Source: Opitutales bacterium (GTDB lineage Bacteria; Verrucomicrobiota; Verrucomicrobiia; Opitutales; Oceanipulchritudinaceae). Taken from it: a stretch of 47,729 nt of DNA. Position numbers and translations under genes: made by a program. The stretch lies in assembly GCA_016928295.1 (NCBI GenBank), contig JAFGLA010000050.1, forward strand, positions 1-47,729. Reading direction: 5' to 3'. The notes beneath the pieces are model-generated. The model had not been told where the DNA came from. It made no database searches and saw only the letters and a list, made by a program, of their open reading frames with translations. Below, piece after piece: positions 16,643 through 25,283 of this stretch (the first letter of the stretch is position 1; each line of letters begins with the position of its first letter).

Positions 16643-16981
16643 TTAGGCGTACCACTTGTAGAGGCTGCCCTCGTCAGGCGTAGCATTGCCTTCGGAATCA
16701 ACCGTCTGGGCCGTTGTTTCGTCTTCTTCCGGGGGGGGAGGAGGAGGCGGCTCTTCCTTGCCTTTGACCTGAGAGAGCTGGCTTTGCAGCTCGGCAATCT
16801 GAGCCTCAAGCGCCTCAATTTCGCTGGCGTAATCGTTCTCGTCGGTCGCGCTCTGTTCCAGAGCTGTTATCTGACCTTGGAGAGACTGTATCTGGCTCTT
16901 GATCTGGCCAGCACTGTCGTTGGAACCGGTGGAACCGCTGCCAGCAGTGTATCCCGACCCCGAAACGGATGATATTTCCAT
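16643..16981 (-). CDS. Small coiled-coil (FlxA-like) protein with a polyproline stretch
   Basis: The product has 112 residues. A Ser/Gly-rich N-terminus (about 1-25) is followed by a clear coiled coil with heptads (QIKSQIQSLQGQITALEQSA and EIEALEAQIAELQSQLSQV). A run of seven prolines between acidic residues and an acidic tail ending in LYKWYA complete it. The layout resembles FlxA-like proteins, whose role is poorly known. No signal peptide is visible. It stands alone, 200 bases from the comEC-like start and divergent from the LptF-type gene. The polyproline stretch would normally require elongation factor P for efficient translation. Confidence 0.65.
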   Translation of the reverse strand: MEISSVSGSGYTAGSGSTGSNDSAGQIKSQIQSLQGQITALEQSATDENDYASEIEALEAQIAELQSQLSQVKGKEEPPPPPPPEEDETTAQTVDSEGNATPDEGSLYKWYA

Positions 16982-17195
16982 TTTCTTGGATGATTGGAGT
17001 TTGGGGAGACGTTTGATACATCGGCAAAATAATACGCGGCCTAAATAAATTATTAATCAAACGTGTTTTTCTTCGTTTTCGTCAGCAAAGAACAAAACTT
17101 GAGAAAAAAGTGATCTGCTCCCATCACGTTTGAAAAGCCTGCATGAAAGCGCGGCTTGCTCTCAAAGCCTCACGCCTGTATTTGCTCTTTCCAGA

Positions 17196-18314
17196 GTGAA
17201 ACTAATCGACCGCCACGTTTTGTTCCAATGCCTTCAGACGATAGCGCTTGCGCTGTTCGCGTTCATCGGCCTGTTGCTCCTCCAGAACATTTACGCGGAT
17301 CTTGAAGACCTTGTGAAGTTCGGAGCCAGTCCGCTTCAGATTCTCACGTATTTCGCGATTCAGCTCCCCAGCTTTCTGCCGAGCATCCTGCCGCTGGTGT
17401 TCATGATTTCCATACTCTTCAGCCTCGGCCAACTGCACCGCAACAGCGAAATCGTGGCCATGCGCGCCTGCGGACTTGGCGTATGGCGCATTACGCGAAG
17501 CATATGGCTGCTGGGAGTCATCCTGACTGCGACTCTGTTCGCGCTCAATTCAAAGATAGTCCCCTGGTCGGTGGAACAGTCCCGCACGATATGGGACAAC
17601 TTCCGCTATTCCAACGAACTGAAGAGCAAAAGCGCGGACGAAATCGGCATCGTGAAAGCGCTCGCCTACAACAACTTTTCCGACGGGCGCCTCTGGTTCA
17701 TAAACCGCTTCAGCGAGTATAACTTCCGCGCCTTCGGCATCACGGTCAGCGAACTCGACGAAAGCCGCAAGGAAAAGACCCGCATCATGGCGAGCGAAGG
17801 CTACTTCGACGAAGTGGCAGGCTCCTGGGTAATGCTCAACGGGCGCGTCCTGACCTTCGACCCGCAAACGCGGGAGCCTGTGTCCTCAATCCCCTTCGGC
17901 AAGCGGGTGTTCGAGGACTTGAAAGACAGCCCCACAATGATGCAACTGCGCGAAAAGAAGGTTCAGGACCTGTCGTTTTTCGAACTACGCAAGGTGCTGC
18001 AAAGTATGCCCCCGGAGGGAGACCCCGACCGCGCCGCGTTCCTTGTGCGCTATTACTCGATGGGCGCCAGCCCGCTTATCTGCCTTGTCATCGTAGGCAT
18101 AGCCGTTCCCTTCGCAATAAGCGGCGTTCGCGTGAACCCGATGGTGGGCGTCAGCAAAGCGATGGGCTTGTTCTTCGGCTACTTTATCCTCGCCCACCTC
18201 TCGACGACGCTCGGAAGCATGGGGCACCTGTCGCCACTGATGGCAGCGGCCCTGCCGCCCTGCCTTGCGGCTCTTCTGGCCGTATGGCTGGCAAGAAGCA
18301 TGCGCTTTGCATAG
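17196..18314 (+). CDS. LptF/LptG family permease (LPS export)
   Basis: LptF and LptG are the membrane subunits of the LptB2FG transporter, which extracts lipopolysaccharide from the inner membrane. The 372 residues start with the family's first helix, KLIDRHVLFQCLQTIALAL. Helices 2-3 around LPSFLPSILPLVFMISILF follow, then RNSEIVAMRACGLGVWRI. A periplasmic beta-jellyroll (about 130-260) comes next, and three C-terminal helices end the protein. The GTG at 17196 was chosen because family members start there (xKLIDRY); a TTG at 17130 gives a longer, less likely form. The partner permease and LptB are not adjacent. Whether this is F or G cannot be decided. Confidence 0.88.
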   Translation: MKLIDRHVLFQCLQTIALALFAFIGLLLLQNIYADLEDLVKFGASPLQILTYFAIQLPSFLPSILPLVFMISILFSLGQLHRNSEIVAMRACGLGVWRITRSIWLLGVILTATLFALNSKIVPWSVEQSRTIWDNFRYSNELKSKSADEIGIVKALAYNNFSDGRLWFINRFSEYNFRAFGITVSELDESRKEKTRIMASEGYFDEVAGSWVMLNGRVLTFDPQTREPVSSIPFGKRVFEDLKDSPTMMQLREKKVQDLSFFELRKVLQSMPPEGDPDRAAFLVRYYSMGASPLICLVIVGIAVPFAISGVRVNPMVGVSKAMGLFFGYFILAHLSTTLGSMGHLSPLMAAALPPCLAALLAVWLARSMRFA

Positions 18315-18365
18315 ACTTCTACGCGCACGCCCCCTGTCAGCGGGGATGCCGGTATCCTCAAACAA

Positions 18366-18974
18366 TCATTCGCCGCTGCGGTGGTCCTTTATGATTCCGG
18401 CGCGATAGCGAATCTCGGAAAAGGTAACACTGCACCCTTCCCCGCAAGGAGACTGGGCGGACAGGCCGACGCGGACCTTGTCGCATAATCCAAGCGTAAA
18501 ATAACGAACCATGTGCCAGAACGAACCGTCCGTGGAATAGTGAAAGGCTATTGATTCAGGCCGCACAGCCACTCGCAAATACACCTCGTTTCCGTCGATT
18601 ATCGTTGAATTGCAGTCGTCGGATTTACCGCGCGTAACGACAGAGACAATCATCGGCTTGTTCTGGGGAGAGTATTCAAAGCAGAGCTTGCCCCAGAGGT
18701 CGTCCTTAACCCGAACCTGAATGACTCCGGCATCGAACGTCGAAGCAAAATCAACCTTCACCTTTGCACCGAATACGAATTCGGCATCCGCGGGAGTGAA
18801 CAGAGCGCATGGAGCATCGTCCTTGTTCCACGATGTATCCACAGGATCGACAAACCAGTCCGTGTGACCGGCAGAGTCGATGGACATGGAGTCCTCCGAA
18901 ATTATGCAGGACTGCACGGGTGTGTTATGCCAGATAAAATGCGTAGGGTATGCTTTGAGCTGTCGAGGTTCCAT
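18366..18974 (-). CDS. DUF1349 family beta-sandwich protein
   Basis: The 202-residue soluble protein has the concanavalin-like fold pattern of the DUF1349 family. Recognisable parts are AGHTDWFVDP near the N-terminus, DAGVIQVRVKDDLWGKLCFEY and SVVTRGKSDDCNST, with SIAFHYSTDGSFWHMVRYF and a final strand following. Family members (YesU-like, or annotated as regulator of enolase) are linked to carbohydrate use, but no activity is established. The ATG at 18974 was chosen over an upstream TTG. No signal peptide is seen. A terminator separates it from purH. Confidence 0.82.
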   Translation of the reverse strand: MEPRQLKAYPTHFIWHNTPVQSCIISEDSMSIDSAGHTDWFVDPVDTSWNKDDAPCALFTPADAEFVFGAKVKVDFASTFDAGVIQVRVKDDLWGKLCFEYSPQNKPMIVSVVTRGKSDDCNSTIIDGNEVYLRVAVRPESIAFHYSTDGSFWHMVRYFTLGLCDKVRVGLSAQSPCGEGCSVTFSEIRYRAGIIKDHRSGE

Positions 18975-19076
18975 AGGGCAAACATGATAAAGGAAAAGCG
19001 CCAACGCAAACGCGAACGAGGGCTAACTATTGAATAGCACTCGCATTCATATGCCCCTTCCTGACCTCTAGTTGCG

Positions 19077-19110
19077 AAAAGGCCCGCCACAGCGTTGTGA
19101 CGGGCCTTTT
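19077..19110. terminator. Bidirectional rho-independent terminator after purH
   Basis: AAAAGGCCCG (19077-19086) pairs perfectly with CGGGCCTTTT (19101-19110). The T-tract on each strand makes it usable from both sides. It lies 23 bases beyond the purH stop. Confidence 0.9.
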
Positions 19111-19132
19111 AGGCAATACTTACAAGCCAATC

Positions 19133-20692
19133 CTAGTGGCGGAAATGGCGCATTCCGGTGAACACCATGGCCATGTCGCGCTCGTTGGCGGCGGCGATAA
19201 CCTCTTCGTCGCGCACGGAACCGCCGGGCTGGATTACGGCGGTCGCACCTGCGTCAGCGGCGGCAATCAGGCCGTCGGCAAAGGGGAAGAACGCGTCCGA
19301 AGCCATGCAGGAGCCTTTGAGCGAAAGACCGGCCTCGCCGGCCTTCCAGACGGCGATGCGGGAGCTGTCCACGCGGGACATCTGCCCTGCGCCGACGCCC
19401 AGCGTGCGCTCGCAACCGGCGTAAACAATGGCGTTGCTCTTTACATGCTTCACCACTCTCCAGCCAAAGAGAAGCGCCTTCCACTCCTCCTCCGTCGGGG
19501 CGCGCTTTGTCACCACCTTGCAGTCGCCCTGACGCACCATCTTGAGGTCGCGGTCCTGCACAAGGACGCCGCCCACAACGCTGCGCACATCGCGCATTGC
19601 CGTGGCGTCCAAGTGCCCCTTGGCCACCATCAGGCGAAGATTCTTGCGCTTTGAAAACTGTTCCAGCGCCTCGGCGCTGAACGAGGGCGCGATCACGATT
19701 TCGCAGAAAATGGTGCGAATCCTCTCCGCGAGAACGGCGTCCACAGTGCGATTCACAACGATGATGCCACCGAAGGGCGCCTGCTTGTCCGTCTCGAAAG
19801 CCTGATCCCAGGCCGTGGCCAAATCCTCCGCCGTGGCTACGCCGCAGGGGTTTGTGTGCTTCAAAATCGCAAGCGTCGGGCGCTCGAACTCGCCAATGAG
19901 AAAGGCGGCGGAGCTGATGTCGATAATGTTGTTAAACGAAAGCTCCTTGCCCTGCAACTGCTCGAAAGCATCGTGGAAACTCCCGTAAAGGGCCGCCATC
20001 TGGTGCGGATTCTCGCCGTAGCGCAGGCTCTGCGCCATGGGGAAACTCTGCGTAAACACCTTGGGGAAACCGGCAATCTCGCCCAAATCCGGCGCTGCGG
20101 CCTCTTCGGCCAGCTTCTTCGCCAGATACTCGCTGATAGCCTTGTCGTAGCTCGCCGTGCGCTGAAAGACCTTGAGCGCAAGCTCCTTGCGAAGCGCCTT
20201 TATCTTGCCCTCGTCTGCGAGGCTATCCAACACGCGGTCGTAGTCGGCAGGGTCGCAAACAACCGTCACCGCGTCGTGGTTCTTTGCCGCGCTGCGCAGC
20301 ATGGAGGGGCCGCCGATGTCGATATTCTCGATAGCTTCCTCGAACTCCACGTCCGGCTTGGCCACGGTCTCTTCGAAAGGATACAAGTTTACGACGACGA
20401 GATCTATCATGCCGATGCCGTGCGCGGCGGCCTGAGCCATGTGCTCGGGCTTGTCGCGGCGGCAGAGAAGCCCGCCGTGCACCTTGGGATGCAGGGTCTT
20501 CACGCGCCCCTCCATCATCTCGGGGAAGCCTGTGTGCTCCGAAACGTCCGTGACGGGCAGACCCCTGTCACGGAGAAGCTTGGCCGTGCCGCCCGTGGAG
20601 AGCAGTTTGAAGCCGAATTCGTTCACAAGGCGCGTGGCGAAATCCGCCAGTCCCGTCTTGTCACTTACCGAAAGAAGCGCGAGCTTTTCCAT
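19133..20692 (-). CDS. purH: Bifunctional AICAR transformylase / IMP cyclohydrolase
   Basis: This enzyme catalyses the last two steps of purine synthesis, from AICAR through FAICAR to IMP, in the cytosol. The 519 residues show the IMP cyclohydrolase domain first ([34 protein letters not shown], and [16 protein letters not shown] to about residue 190). The formyltransferase domain follows with [10 protein letters not shown] (catalytic Lys-His), [16 protein letters not shown] and [11 protein letters not shown]. Length and order are those of standard PurH. It is transcribed alone, with a strong terminator downstream. Confidence 0.97.
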   Translation of the reverse strand: MEKLALLSVSDKTGLADFATRLVNEFGFKLLSTGGTAKLLRDRGLPVTDVSEHTGFPEMMEGRVKTLHPKVHGGLLCRRDKPEHMAQAAAHGIGMIDLVVVNLYPFEETVAKPDVEFEEAIENIDIGGPSMLRSAAKNHDAVTVVCDPADYDRVLDSLADEGKIKALRKELALKVFQRTASYDKAISEYLAKKLAEEAAAPDLGEIAGFPKVFTQSFPMAQSLRYGENPHQMAALYGSFHDAFEQLQGKELSFNNIIDISSAAFLIGEFERPTLAILKHTNPCGVATAEDLATAWDQAFETDKQAPFGGIIVVNRTVDAVLAERIRTIFCEIVIAPSFSAEALEQFSKRKNLRLMVAKGHLDATAMRDVRSVVGGVLVQDRDLKMVRQGDCKVVTKRAPTEEEWKALLFGWRVVKHVKSNAIVYAGCERTLGVGAGQMSRVDSSRIAVWKAGEAGLSLKGSCMASDAFFPFADGLIAAADAGATAVIQPGGSVRDEEVIAAANERDMAMVFTGMRHFRH

Positions 20693-20857
20693 TCACATAT
20701 TTTCAAGGCCCACAAGAGCGCGGACGCAAGCAAGACTTTGATTTGAACAAAAACAACCCCGCGATTTGCCTCATTATCAGTTAAAAACGATGTTAAAAGC
20801 ATACACTCAGGCGCTGAAGCATGGAAGCGGAGCCTGAAATGCATGTTCCTATAAACC

Positions 20858-21436
20858 GTGAGACTCTTTCTTTACCAACTAGCCGCCGTAATGCTCCTGT
20901 TGCTTGCGCCAACGGGGCCGGTTCAGGCCGTATTATTGGAATCCTGGGAAAACGCGGGCCTTGCCGGTTACAATAATCAGGAAGGGCCGTGGACCAGGGC
21001 CGCGCAGGCACCGGCAAATCTTGAGCTATCCTTCAGCGAGCTTCACGCCACCCAAGGCAAGTATTCGCTGGCAATAAAGACTTGGGGCGGCTGGACTCAG
21101 ACGGTCCTGAATGGGGACAACTACACCTACACGCTGGGGGACGAAATCAGCCTGCGCGACGCCTTCGAGGACAAGCTGATGCTGGCCATAGACGTGTATT
21201 GCGACCGCTCTGTGGAATGGGCGCAAATGCACATCGCCCTGCAAGGCGAGGGGCTGGAATGGACACAATTGGCTGGCTACGATTTGCGCCCGGGCGGAAG
21301 TCGCACAATCCGTTACCTCATACCCGACGCGGCGGCGGAAAAAATCAAGGCAAGCGACGGCTGGTTCCAAGTGATATTCATCATAAACAGCAACAAGCCG
21401 GGCTGCATTTACCTGGACCGCTTCCGCGCCGAATAG
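20858..21436 (+). CDS. Secreted protein with probable beta-sandwich fold, function unknown
   Basis: The 192-residue precursor has a signal peptide (MRLFLYQLAAVMLLLLAPTG...VQA). The mature part starts ESWENAGLAGYNNQEGPWTR and ends with strands around FIINSNKPGCIYLDRFRAE. This resembles carbohydrate-binding-like jellyroll modules, in which a WEN-type strand opens and an (L/I)DNIR-type strand closes the sheet. The resemblance is only by pattern. It starts with GTG; an ATG at residue 12 would cut the signal peptide short. It sits 66 bases before the CCA-enzyme gene and may share its transcript. Confidence 0.7.
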   Translation: MRLFLYQLAAVMLLLLAPTGPVQAVLLESWENAGLAGYNNQEGPWTRAAQAPANLELSFSELHATQGKYSLAIKTWGGWTQTVLNGDNYTYTLGDEISLRDAFEDKLMLAIDVYCDRSVEWAQMHIALQGEGLEWTQLAGYDLRPGGSRTIRYLIPDAAAEKIKASDGWFQVIFIINSNKPGCIYLDRFRAE

Positions 21437-21502
21437 AGAAGCAATCGAGCGAGAAAGAAAACTGTTATCCGTGGCGGCAAGTCGCTATTCTACGCGTAAA
21501 CC

Positions 21503-22885
21503 ATGGACTCTTTCCCCGCCACGAATCTTCCCGAGTCGCTTGAAAAGGCTAGCCACGCGATAGCTGCCGCCGTCCGCAAGGCTGGCGGGCGGGCCATGAT
21601 GGTGGGCGGAGCCGTGCGCGACCAGTTATTCGGCCTCCCAGTAAAGGACGCGGACATAGAGGTGTCGGGCCTTTCTGCGGAGAGGCTTCGCGGAATACTC
21701 AAGGAGCGCTTTCAGGTTATCGAGGTTGGGGCCAGCTTTGGCGTATTCAAGCTGCGCGGGCTGGAAATGGACGTTTCAATCCCCCGCCGCGAGGCCAAGC
21801 ACGGGACAGGGCACAAGGGCTTCATTGTCGAGGGCGACCCGCACATGAGCCTCGAAGAAGCCGCCTTGCGGCGCGACTTCACAATCAATGCCCTTTACCG
21901 TGACATACTCTCGGGAGAGCTTGTGGACCCGCTCGGCGGACTGCGCGACTTTGAAACACGCACGCTGCGCCACTGCGGGCCACGCTTTGTGGAAGACCCT
22001 CTGCGCGTGTTGAGGGCCATGCAGTTCATCGCCCGCTTCCGGCTCAAGCCCGCGCCCGAGACGCTCGAAATCTGCCGCTCCATGACAAGCGAAGAGCTGC
22101 CCGAAGAACGCATCTTCGAGGAATGGAAAAAGCTCCTTCTAAAGGGGCAGGATCTGCACGCCGGCCTTGTCTTCCTCAAGGACTGCGGCTGGCTGCGCTA
22201 TTTCCCGGAGCTTATGGCTCTAGTCGGCTGCGAGCAGTGGGCCGAATGGCACCCCGAGGGCGACGTGTGGACGCACACCCTGCACTGCCTCGACGCCTAC
22301 GCCGCGATGCGCACGGGGGACGAAGAGGAAGACCTCACAGTAGGGCTTGCCGTTCTCTGCCACGACCTTGGCAAACCGGCCACGACTTTTACAGACGACG
22401 CTGGCCGCATCCGCGCCCCCGGGCACGATCAGGCTGGCGTAGCGCCTACCCTGTCGCTACTGGCACGCATGACGCGTCAGAAACAGCTTATCGAGGACGT
22501 CGTGTCGCTTGTAAAAGAGCACATGCAAGCCGCCGCTCTCTACAAGGAGCAGGCTGGCCGCAATGCCATCCGCCGCCTTGCCACAAGGGTGCGGATCGAC
22601 CGCCTCGTGCGCGTAACAAGGGCGGACATGCGGGGAACCCCGCCTAGAGTGCACGACGAAGCGCCCTGCGACTGGCTTCTGGAACAGGCGAAGGCACTGC
22701 AACTGGAAAGAGAAGCGCCCAAACCGATAATCCTTGGCCGCCACCTGATAGCGCTTGGGATGCAGCCCGGGCGCGAATTCAAGGCCATGCTGGACAAGTT
22801 GTTTGAAGAACAGCTTGAGGGAAACTTCAGCGACGAAGCCAGCGGCATAGAAGTTGCGCGCCGCATGCTTGAAAACAGGGGCTAA
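21503..22885 (+). CDS. cca: CCA tRNA nucleotidyltransferase / poly(A) polymerase family with HD domain
   Basis: The enzyme adds or repairs the 3'-CCA end of tRNAs. The 460 residues start with the nucleotidyltransferase signature MVGGAVRDQLFG...KDADIEV (about 33-51), whose acidic pair holds Mg2+. ALRRDFTINALYRD and RFVEDPLRVLRAMQFIARF (RNA-binding head and neck) follow. An HD phosphohydrolase domain contains HTLHCLDAY, CHDLGKP and GHDQAG. The HD domain is found in bacterial CCA enzymes that also remove 2',3'-cyclic phosphates. No Shine-Dalgarno is seen; TATTCT lies about 12 bases upstream of the ATG. A 215-bp repeat begins 7 bases after the stop codon. Confidence 0.93.
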   Translation: MDSFPATNLPESLEKASHAIAAAVRKAGGRAMMVGGAVRDQLFGLPVKDADIEVSGLSAERLRGILKERFQVIEVGASFGVFKLRGLEMDVSIPRREAKHGTGHKGFIVEGDPHMSLEEAALRRDFTINALYRDILSGELVDPLGGLRDFETRTLRHCGPRFVEDPLRVLRAMQFIARFRLKPAPETLEICRSMTSEELPEERIFEEWKKLLLKGQDLHAGLVFLKDCGWLRYFPELMALVGCEQWAEWHPEGDVWTHTLHCLDAYAAMRTGDEEEDLTVGLAVLCHDLGKPATTFTDDAGRIRAPGHDQAGVAPTLSLLARMTRQKQLIEDVVSLVKEHMQAAALYKEQAGRNAIRRLATRVRIDRLVRVTRADMRGTPPRVHDEAPCDWLLEQAKALQLEREAPKPIILGRHLIALGMQPGREFKAMLDKLFEEQLEGNFSDEASGIEVARRMLENRG

Positions 22886-22891
22886 AGAGTA

Positions 22892-23106
22892 GGCCACTTC
22901 TAACAACTGGTTTCGTAGCGAGAACGAGAATTTGCGGATGTGCAGGGCTCGAGCCCTGCACATCCGATGCTTCCGCATCGGCATTGACTGTCTTGGGATA
23001 GGCGCACGTAGTCGCCGTAAGGGCAACGCCCTTCAAACAAGGAGGGTTTATACCCTCCCGCCGCAAAAACCGTTCAGAGCAGAAATCAAAGTTGTTAGAA
23101 GTGGCC
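22892..23106. repeat. Palindromic repeat element, family A, complete copy (215 bp)
   Basis: GGCCACTTCTAACAACT (22892-22908) and its perfect inverse AGTTGTTAGAAGTGGCC (23090-23106) bound the element. Inside lie a perfect 32-base palindrome (22935-22966), a CGATGC/GCATCG hairpin (22965-22980), an AAGGGC/GCCCTT hairpin near 23018, and GGAGGG/CCCTCC (23041-23058). A second copy starts at 47541 and a fragment lies at 24931. It resembles a miniature inverted-repeat element or a structured RNA; no transposase or coding function is visible. It directly follows the CCA-enzyme stop codon. Confidence 0.85.
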
Positions 23107-23223
23107 AATAGTTTTTTCGCTTCGACAAGAGCCTGCATAAAGCCACTTTGCGTCAATCATGCAACTTGGGGACTATCCAAAGTGTTGCGCAGCAGCGCCC
23201 GCTTGTTGGAAGATACTCCCACT

Positions 23224-24087
23224 GTGCGTTTCTGTATTCTAGGCTCATCCAGCGCGGGCAACTGCGCCCTGCTTCAGACACCCCGCTCCCGCGTGCTTAT
23301 CGACGCGGGCTTTTCCGCACGGCGCACAAAGCAAATGCTTGCCGAGCTTGGGCAGAGCCTCGACGACATAGACGCCGTCTTCATAACCCACGACCACAGC
23401 GACCACTGCGGCGGCCTGAAGGGGCTTTGCAAGGTGCCGAACCTCAAGGTGTTCGCCACCTACCAGACTAGCTGCGCGGCGCAGGGCATGATGCCCGAAA
23501 GCAAGATCGACTGGAAGATTTTCGAGGCAAACACGCGCTTCCAGTTTCAGGACATTTCCGTGCAGAGCTTTTCGGTGCCTCACGACGCTTACGAGACTGT
23601 CGGCTACCTCTTCACCACCGGCGACGGCAGCGCGGGCGACCCCGTGCGCAGCACGGCATGGATGACGGATCTTGGCCATATCCCCCCGAGGGCCGCTGCC
23701 GAGGCAGCCAAGGCGGACATTCTGGTAATCGAGGCCAATCACGACCTTAAAATGCTGGAAGAATCCAACCGCCCCTTCCACCTCAAGCAGCGCATCCGCG
23801 GCAGGCACGGGCACCTTTCCAACGACGCGACGCTGGACTACCTGCGGAACGCGAAGGACGCCAACTGGAAGCATATCTTCCTTGCGCACATTTCAAACGA
23901 ATGCAACGACCCGTCTCTAGTTCGCCGCATGTTCGGAGAGTCGCTCTGCGCGGACGGGAGCTGCCCGATCAGCGTCGTGCATCCGCGCCTTGGCTGCGGC
24001 GACATCGTGGAAATCGGCCCTTGGGAAAGGGTGAACACAAAACCGGATTACGTTGCACCGCTGCGTCAGGCCATGCTTTTTGAGTAA
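23224..24087 (+). CDS. MBL-fold metallo-hydrolase, WalJ/YycJ-like
   Basis: The 287-residue protein starts with the WalJ/YycJ N-terminal strand VRFCILGSSSAGNCALLQ. It then has the metal-binding THDHSDHCGGLKGL motif, SFSVPHDAYETVGY, DLGHIPP, EANHDLKML and LAHISNECN in the order of that family. Members are predicted single-strand DNA or RNA nucleases; WalJ has been linked to DNA metabolism and cell-wall control in Firmicutes. The GTG at 23224 was chosen because the family starts there and the longer frame reads into the repeat. GATACT ends six bases before this GTG. Confidence 0.88.
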   Translation: MRFCILGSSSAGNCALLQTPRSRVLIDAGFSARRTKQMLAELGQSLDDIDAVFITHDHSDHCGGLKGLCKVPNLKVFATYQTSCAAQGMMPESKIDWKIFEANTRFQFQDISVQSFSVPHDAYETVGYLFTTGDGSAGDPVRSTAWMTDLGHIPPRAAAEAAKADILVIEANHDLKMLEESNRPFHLKQRIRGRHGHLSNDATLDYLRNAKDANWKHIFLAHISNECNDPSLVRRMFGESLCADGSCPISVVHPRLGCGDIVEIGPWERVNTKPDYVAPLRQAMLFE

Positions 24088-24127
24088 GCGTTCGGCTTTT
24101 GCTTTACCACACTAGAGCCGTGCCACC

Positions 24128-24826
24128 CTACCCGATTGAACCGGCGTAGAAGTGCCAGCCGATGCCGACGGTGAAAAGCAAATCGCCGTATATGCCGTGT
24201 TCGATGGCTGTTTGCAACAGGCTCTTGCTCCTTAGGTATGTGTGCGCAAAGAGAATGCCGCCAAGAGTTGTGAACACCGGCGCAATCCAGTTGCCAAGGA
24301 AGGCGTGCGCCCAGCCGAAAAATAGCGCGCTTGCCAGAATCATCTGCCACTGGCGGGGAAATAACGTCGAATACCGCTGCATGAAAAACACCCTGTAAAC
24401 CAGCTCCTGAGGATAGGCTGAGAGCACCGGGTAGAGAATCATGACCATCAGCCAGAACTGCGGCGCGGCGAGCGGAAAGCTCAGGAAGCGTTCCGGTTCA
24501 TACCAGTATGAAAAGGCAGTGCCGAAGATCCCAAGCGGGATGAATACGCGCATGCTTCGCGCGATGTGATGGACAAAATCTCTCCCGTTCCAGAGCCGCG
24601 AACGGTCAAAGTCCGTCATTTTGCGAAGTATCAGCCAGCAAACCATGCCAGCGAGCATGATAAGAGGGATGATAAGCCCACGCACGGATTCGCGAATGAA
24701 AAACAACAGCCCGGGCGCACCGATAAATACGACCATCATCTCTGCCCAAAGCCAGACTCTTGTCGCGCCTCTTGGCACACCGACCTCGGCGACACTGTCC
24801 ATCACCGTCGTTTGAACCCCGTCCAT
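24128..24826 (-). CDS. CPBP family membrane protein (Abi/Rce1-like)
   Basis: The 232-residue protein has about six membrane helices and three CPBP motifs: AYPQELVYRVFF, FFGWAHAFLGNW and EHGIYGDLLF. In proven proteases of the family the first motif is EExxxR. Here Gln140 takes the place of the first Glu while Glu141 and Arg145 remain, so peptidase activity is doubtful. The start at 24826 drops an upstream extension that reads through a repeat fragment; an ATG at 24802 is also possible. The closest guess is a membrane protease-like protein involved in bacteriocin immunity or membrane protein processing, with no neighbour supporting either. Confidence 0.78.
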   Translation of the reverse strand: MDGVQTTVMDSVAEVGVPRGATRVWLWAEMMVVFIGAPGLLFFIRESVRGLIIPLIMLAGMVCWLILRKMTDFDRSRLWNGRDFVHHIARSMRVFIPLGIFGTAFSYWYEPERFLSFPLAAPQFWLMVMILYPVLSAYPQELVYRVFFMQRYSTLFPRQWQMILASALFFGWAHAFLGNWIAPVFTTLGGILFAHTYLRSKSLLQTAIEHGIYGDLLFTVGIGWHFYAGSIG

Positions 24827-24930
24827 GCTCCATACGATGAACGAGAAGGGCGAATTGTTCCAGCAGTACAGTGACAAACGGTTAACGCGATTCCACAAGC
24901 GGCAGAGCGTCGTAGAAAAACCGAACAAGG

Positions 24931-24959
24931 GGCCAGCTCTAACAACTGGTTTCGCTGCG
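24931..24959. repeat. Fragment of repeat family A
   Basis: The 29 bases match the left end of the complete copy at 22892 with few changes (GGCCAGCTCTAACAACTGG then TTTCGCTGCG). The rest of the element is absent. This is a solo end or a decayed insertion. Confidence 0.6.
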
Positions 24960-24983
24960 TCCCGCCTTTTCTTCAAACACTCC

Positions 24984-25283
24984 CTAATGCATCAAAACAA
25001 AGCTCTCCGGGCAACTTACCATGTCCGGGTAGCGCAGCGCGTAATATGCGCGGAAACGGCGGGACTGGCGGCCTGTCAGGATGCGTTCGGCTATTTGCGA
25101 AGCACTGGGCTTGCAGCACAATTCGCAGCCAAGGTAGTAAATGTCCTCCTCAATCCATGCCCTTTGCACAAACATGTAGTGCTTCAAATCCACCGGACAA
25201 ACCTGCTTGAAAGAAAGCAACTCGTCCGGGGACAGCGCATCGACCCGATCCAGAAGCTCTTTGTCGAAATCTTGCGCCATCAT
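24984..25283 (-). CDS. Hypothetical protein, 99 residues
   Basis: No family is recognised. The product is soluble and mostly helical: DFDKELLDRVDALSPDELLS at the N-terminus, the central CELCCKPS cysteine cluster, and TGRQSRRFRAYYALRYPDM near the C-terminus. An ideal Shine-Dalgarno (GGAGGG, with four bases between it and the ATG) supports the start at 25283 and translation of the frame. The cysteine cluster (CxxCC) could bind a metal. It is alone, downstream of a long gene-free stretch. Confidence 0.65.
   Translation of the reverse strand: MMAQDFDKELLDRVDALSPDELLSFKQVCPVDLKHYMFVQRAWIEEDIYYLGCELCCKPSASQIAERILTGRQSRRFRAYYALRYPDMVSCPESFVLMH

Noticed and set aside
22935-22980. Palindromes considered as a CRISPR-like array
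   Set aside because: The hairpins differ in sequence and there are no regularly spaced identical repeats or spacers.
22827-23156. Minus-strand frame of 109 residues
   Set aside because: It consists of the repeat element read in antisense plus the end of the CCA-enzyme gene. No ribosome site or domain is present.
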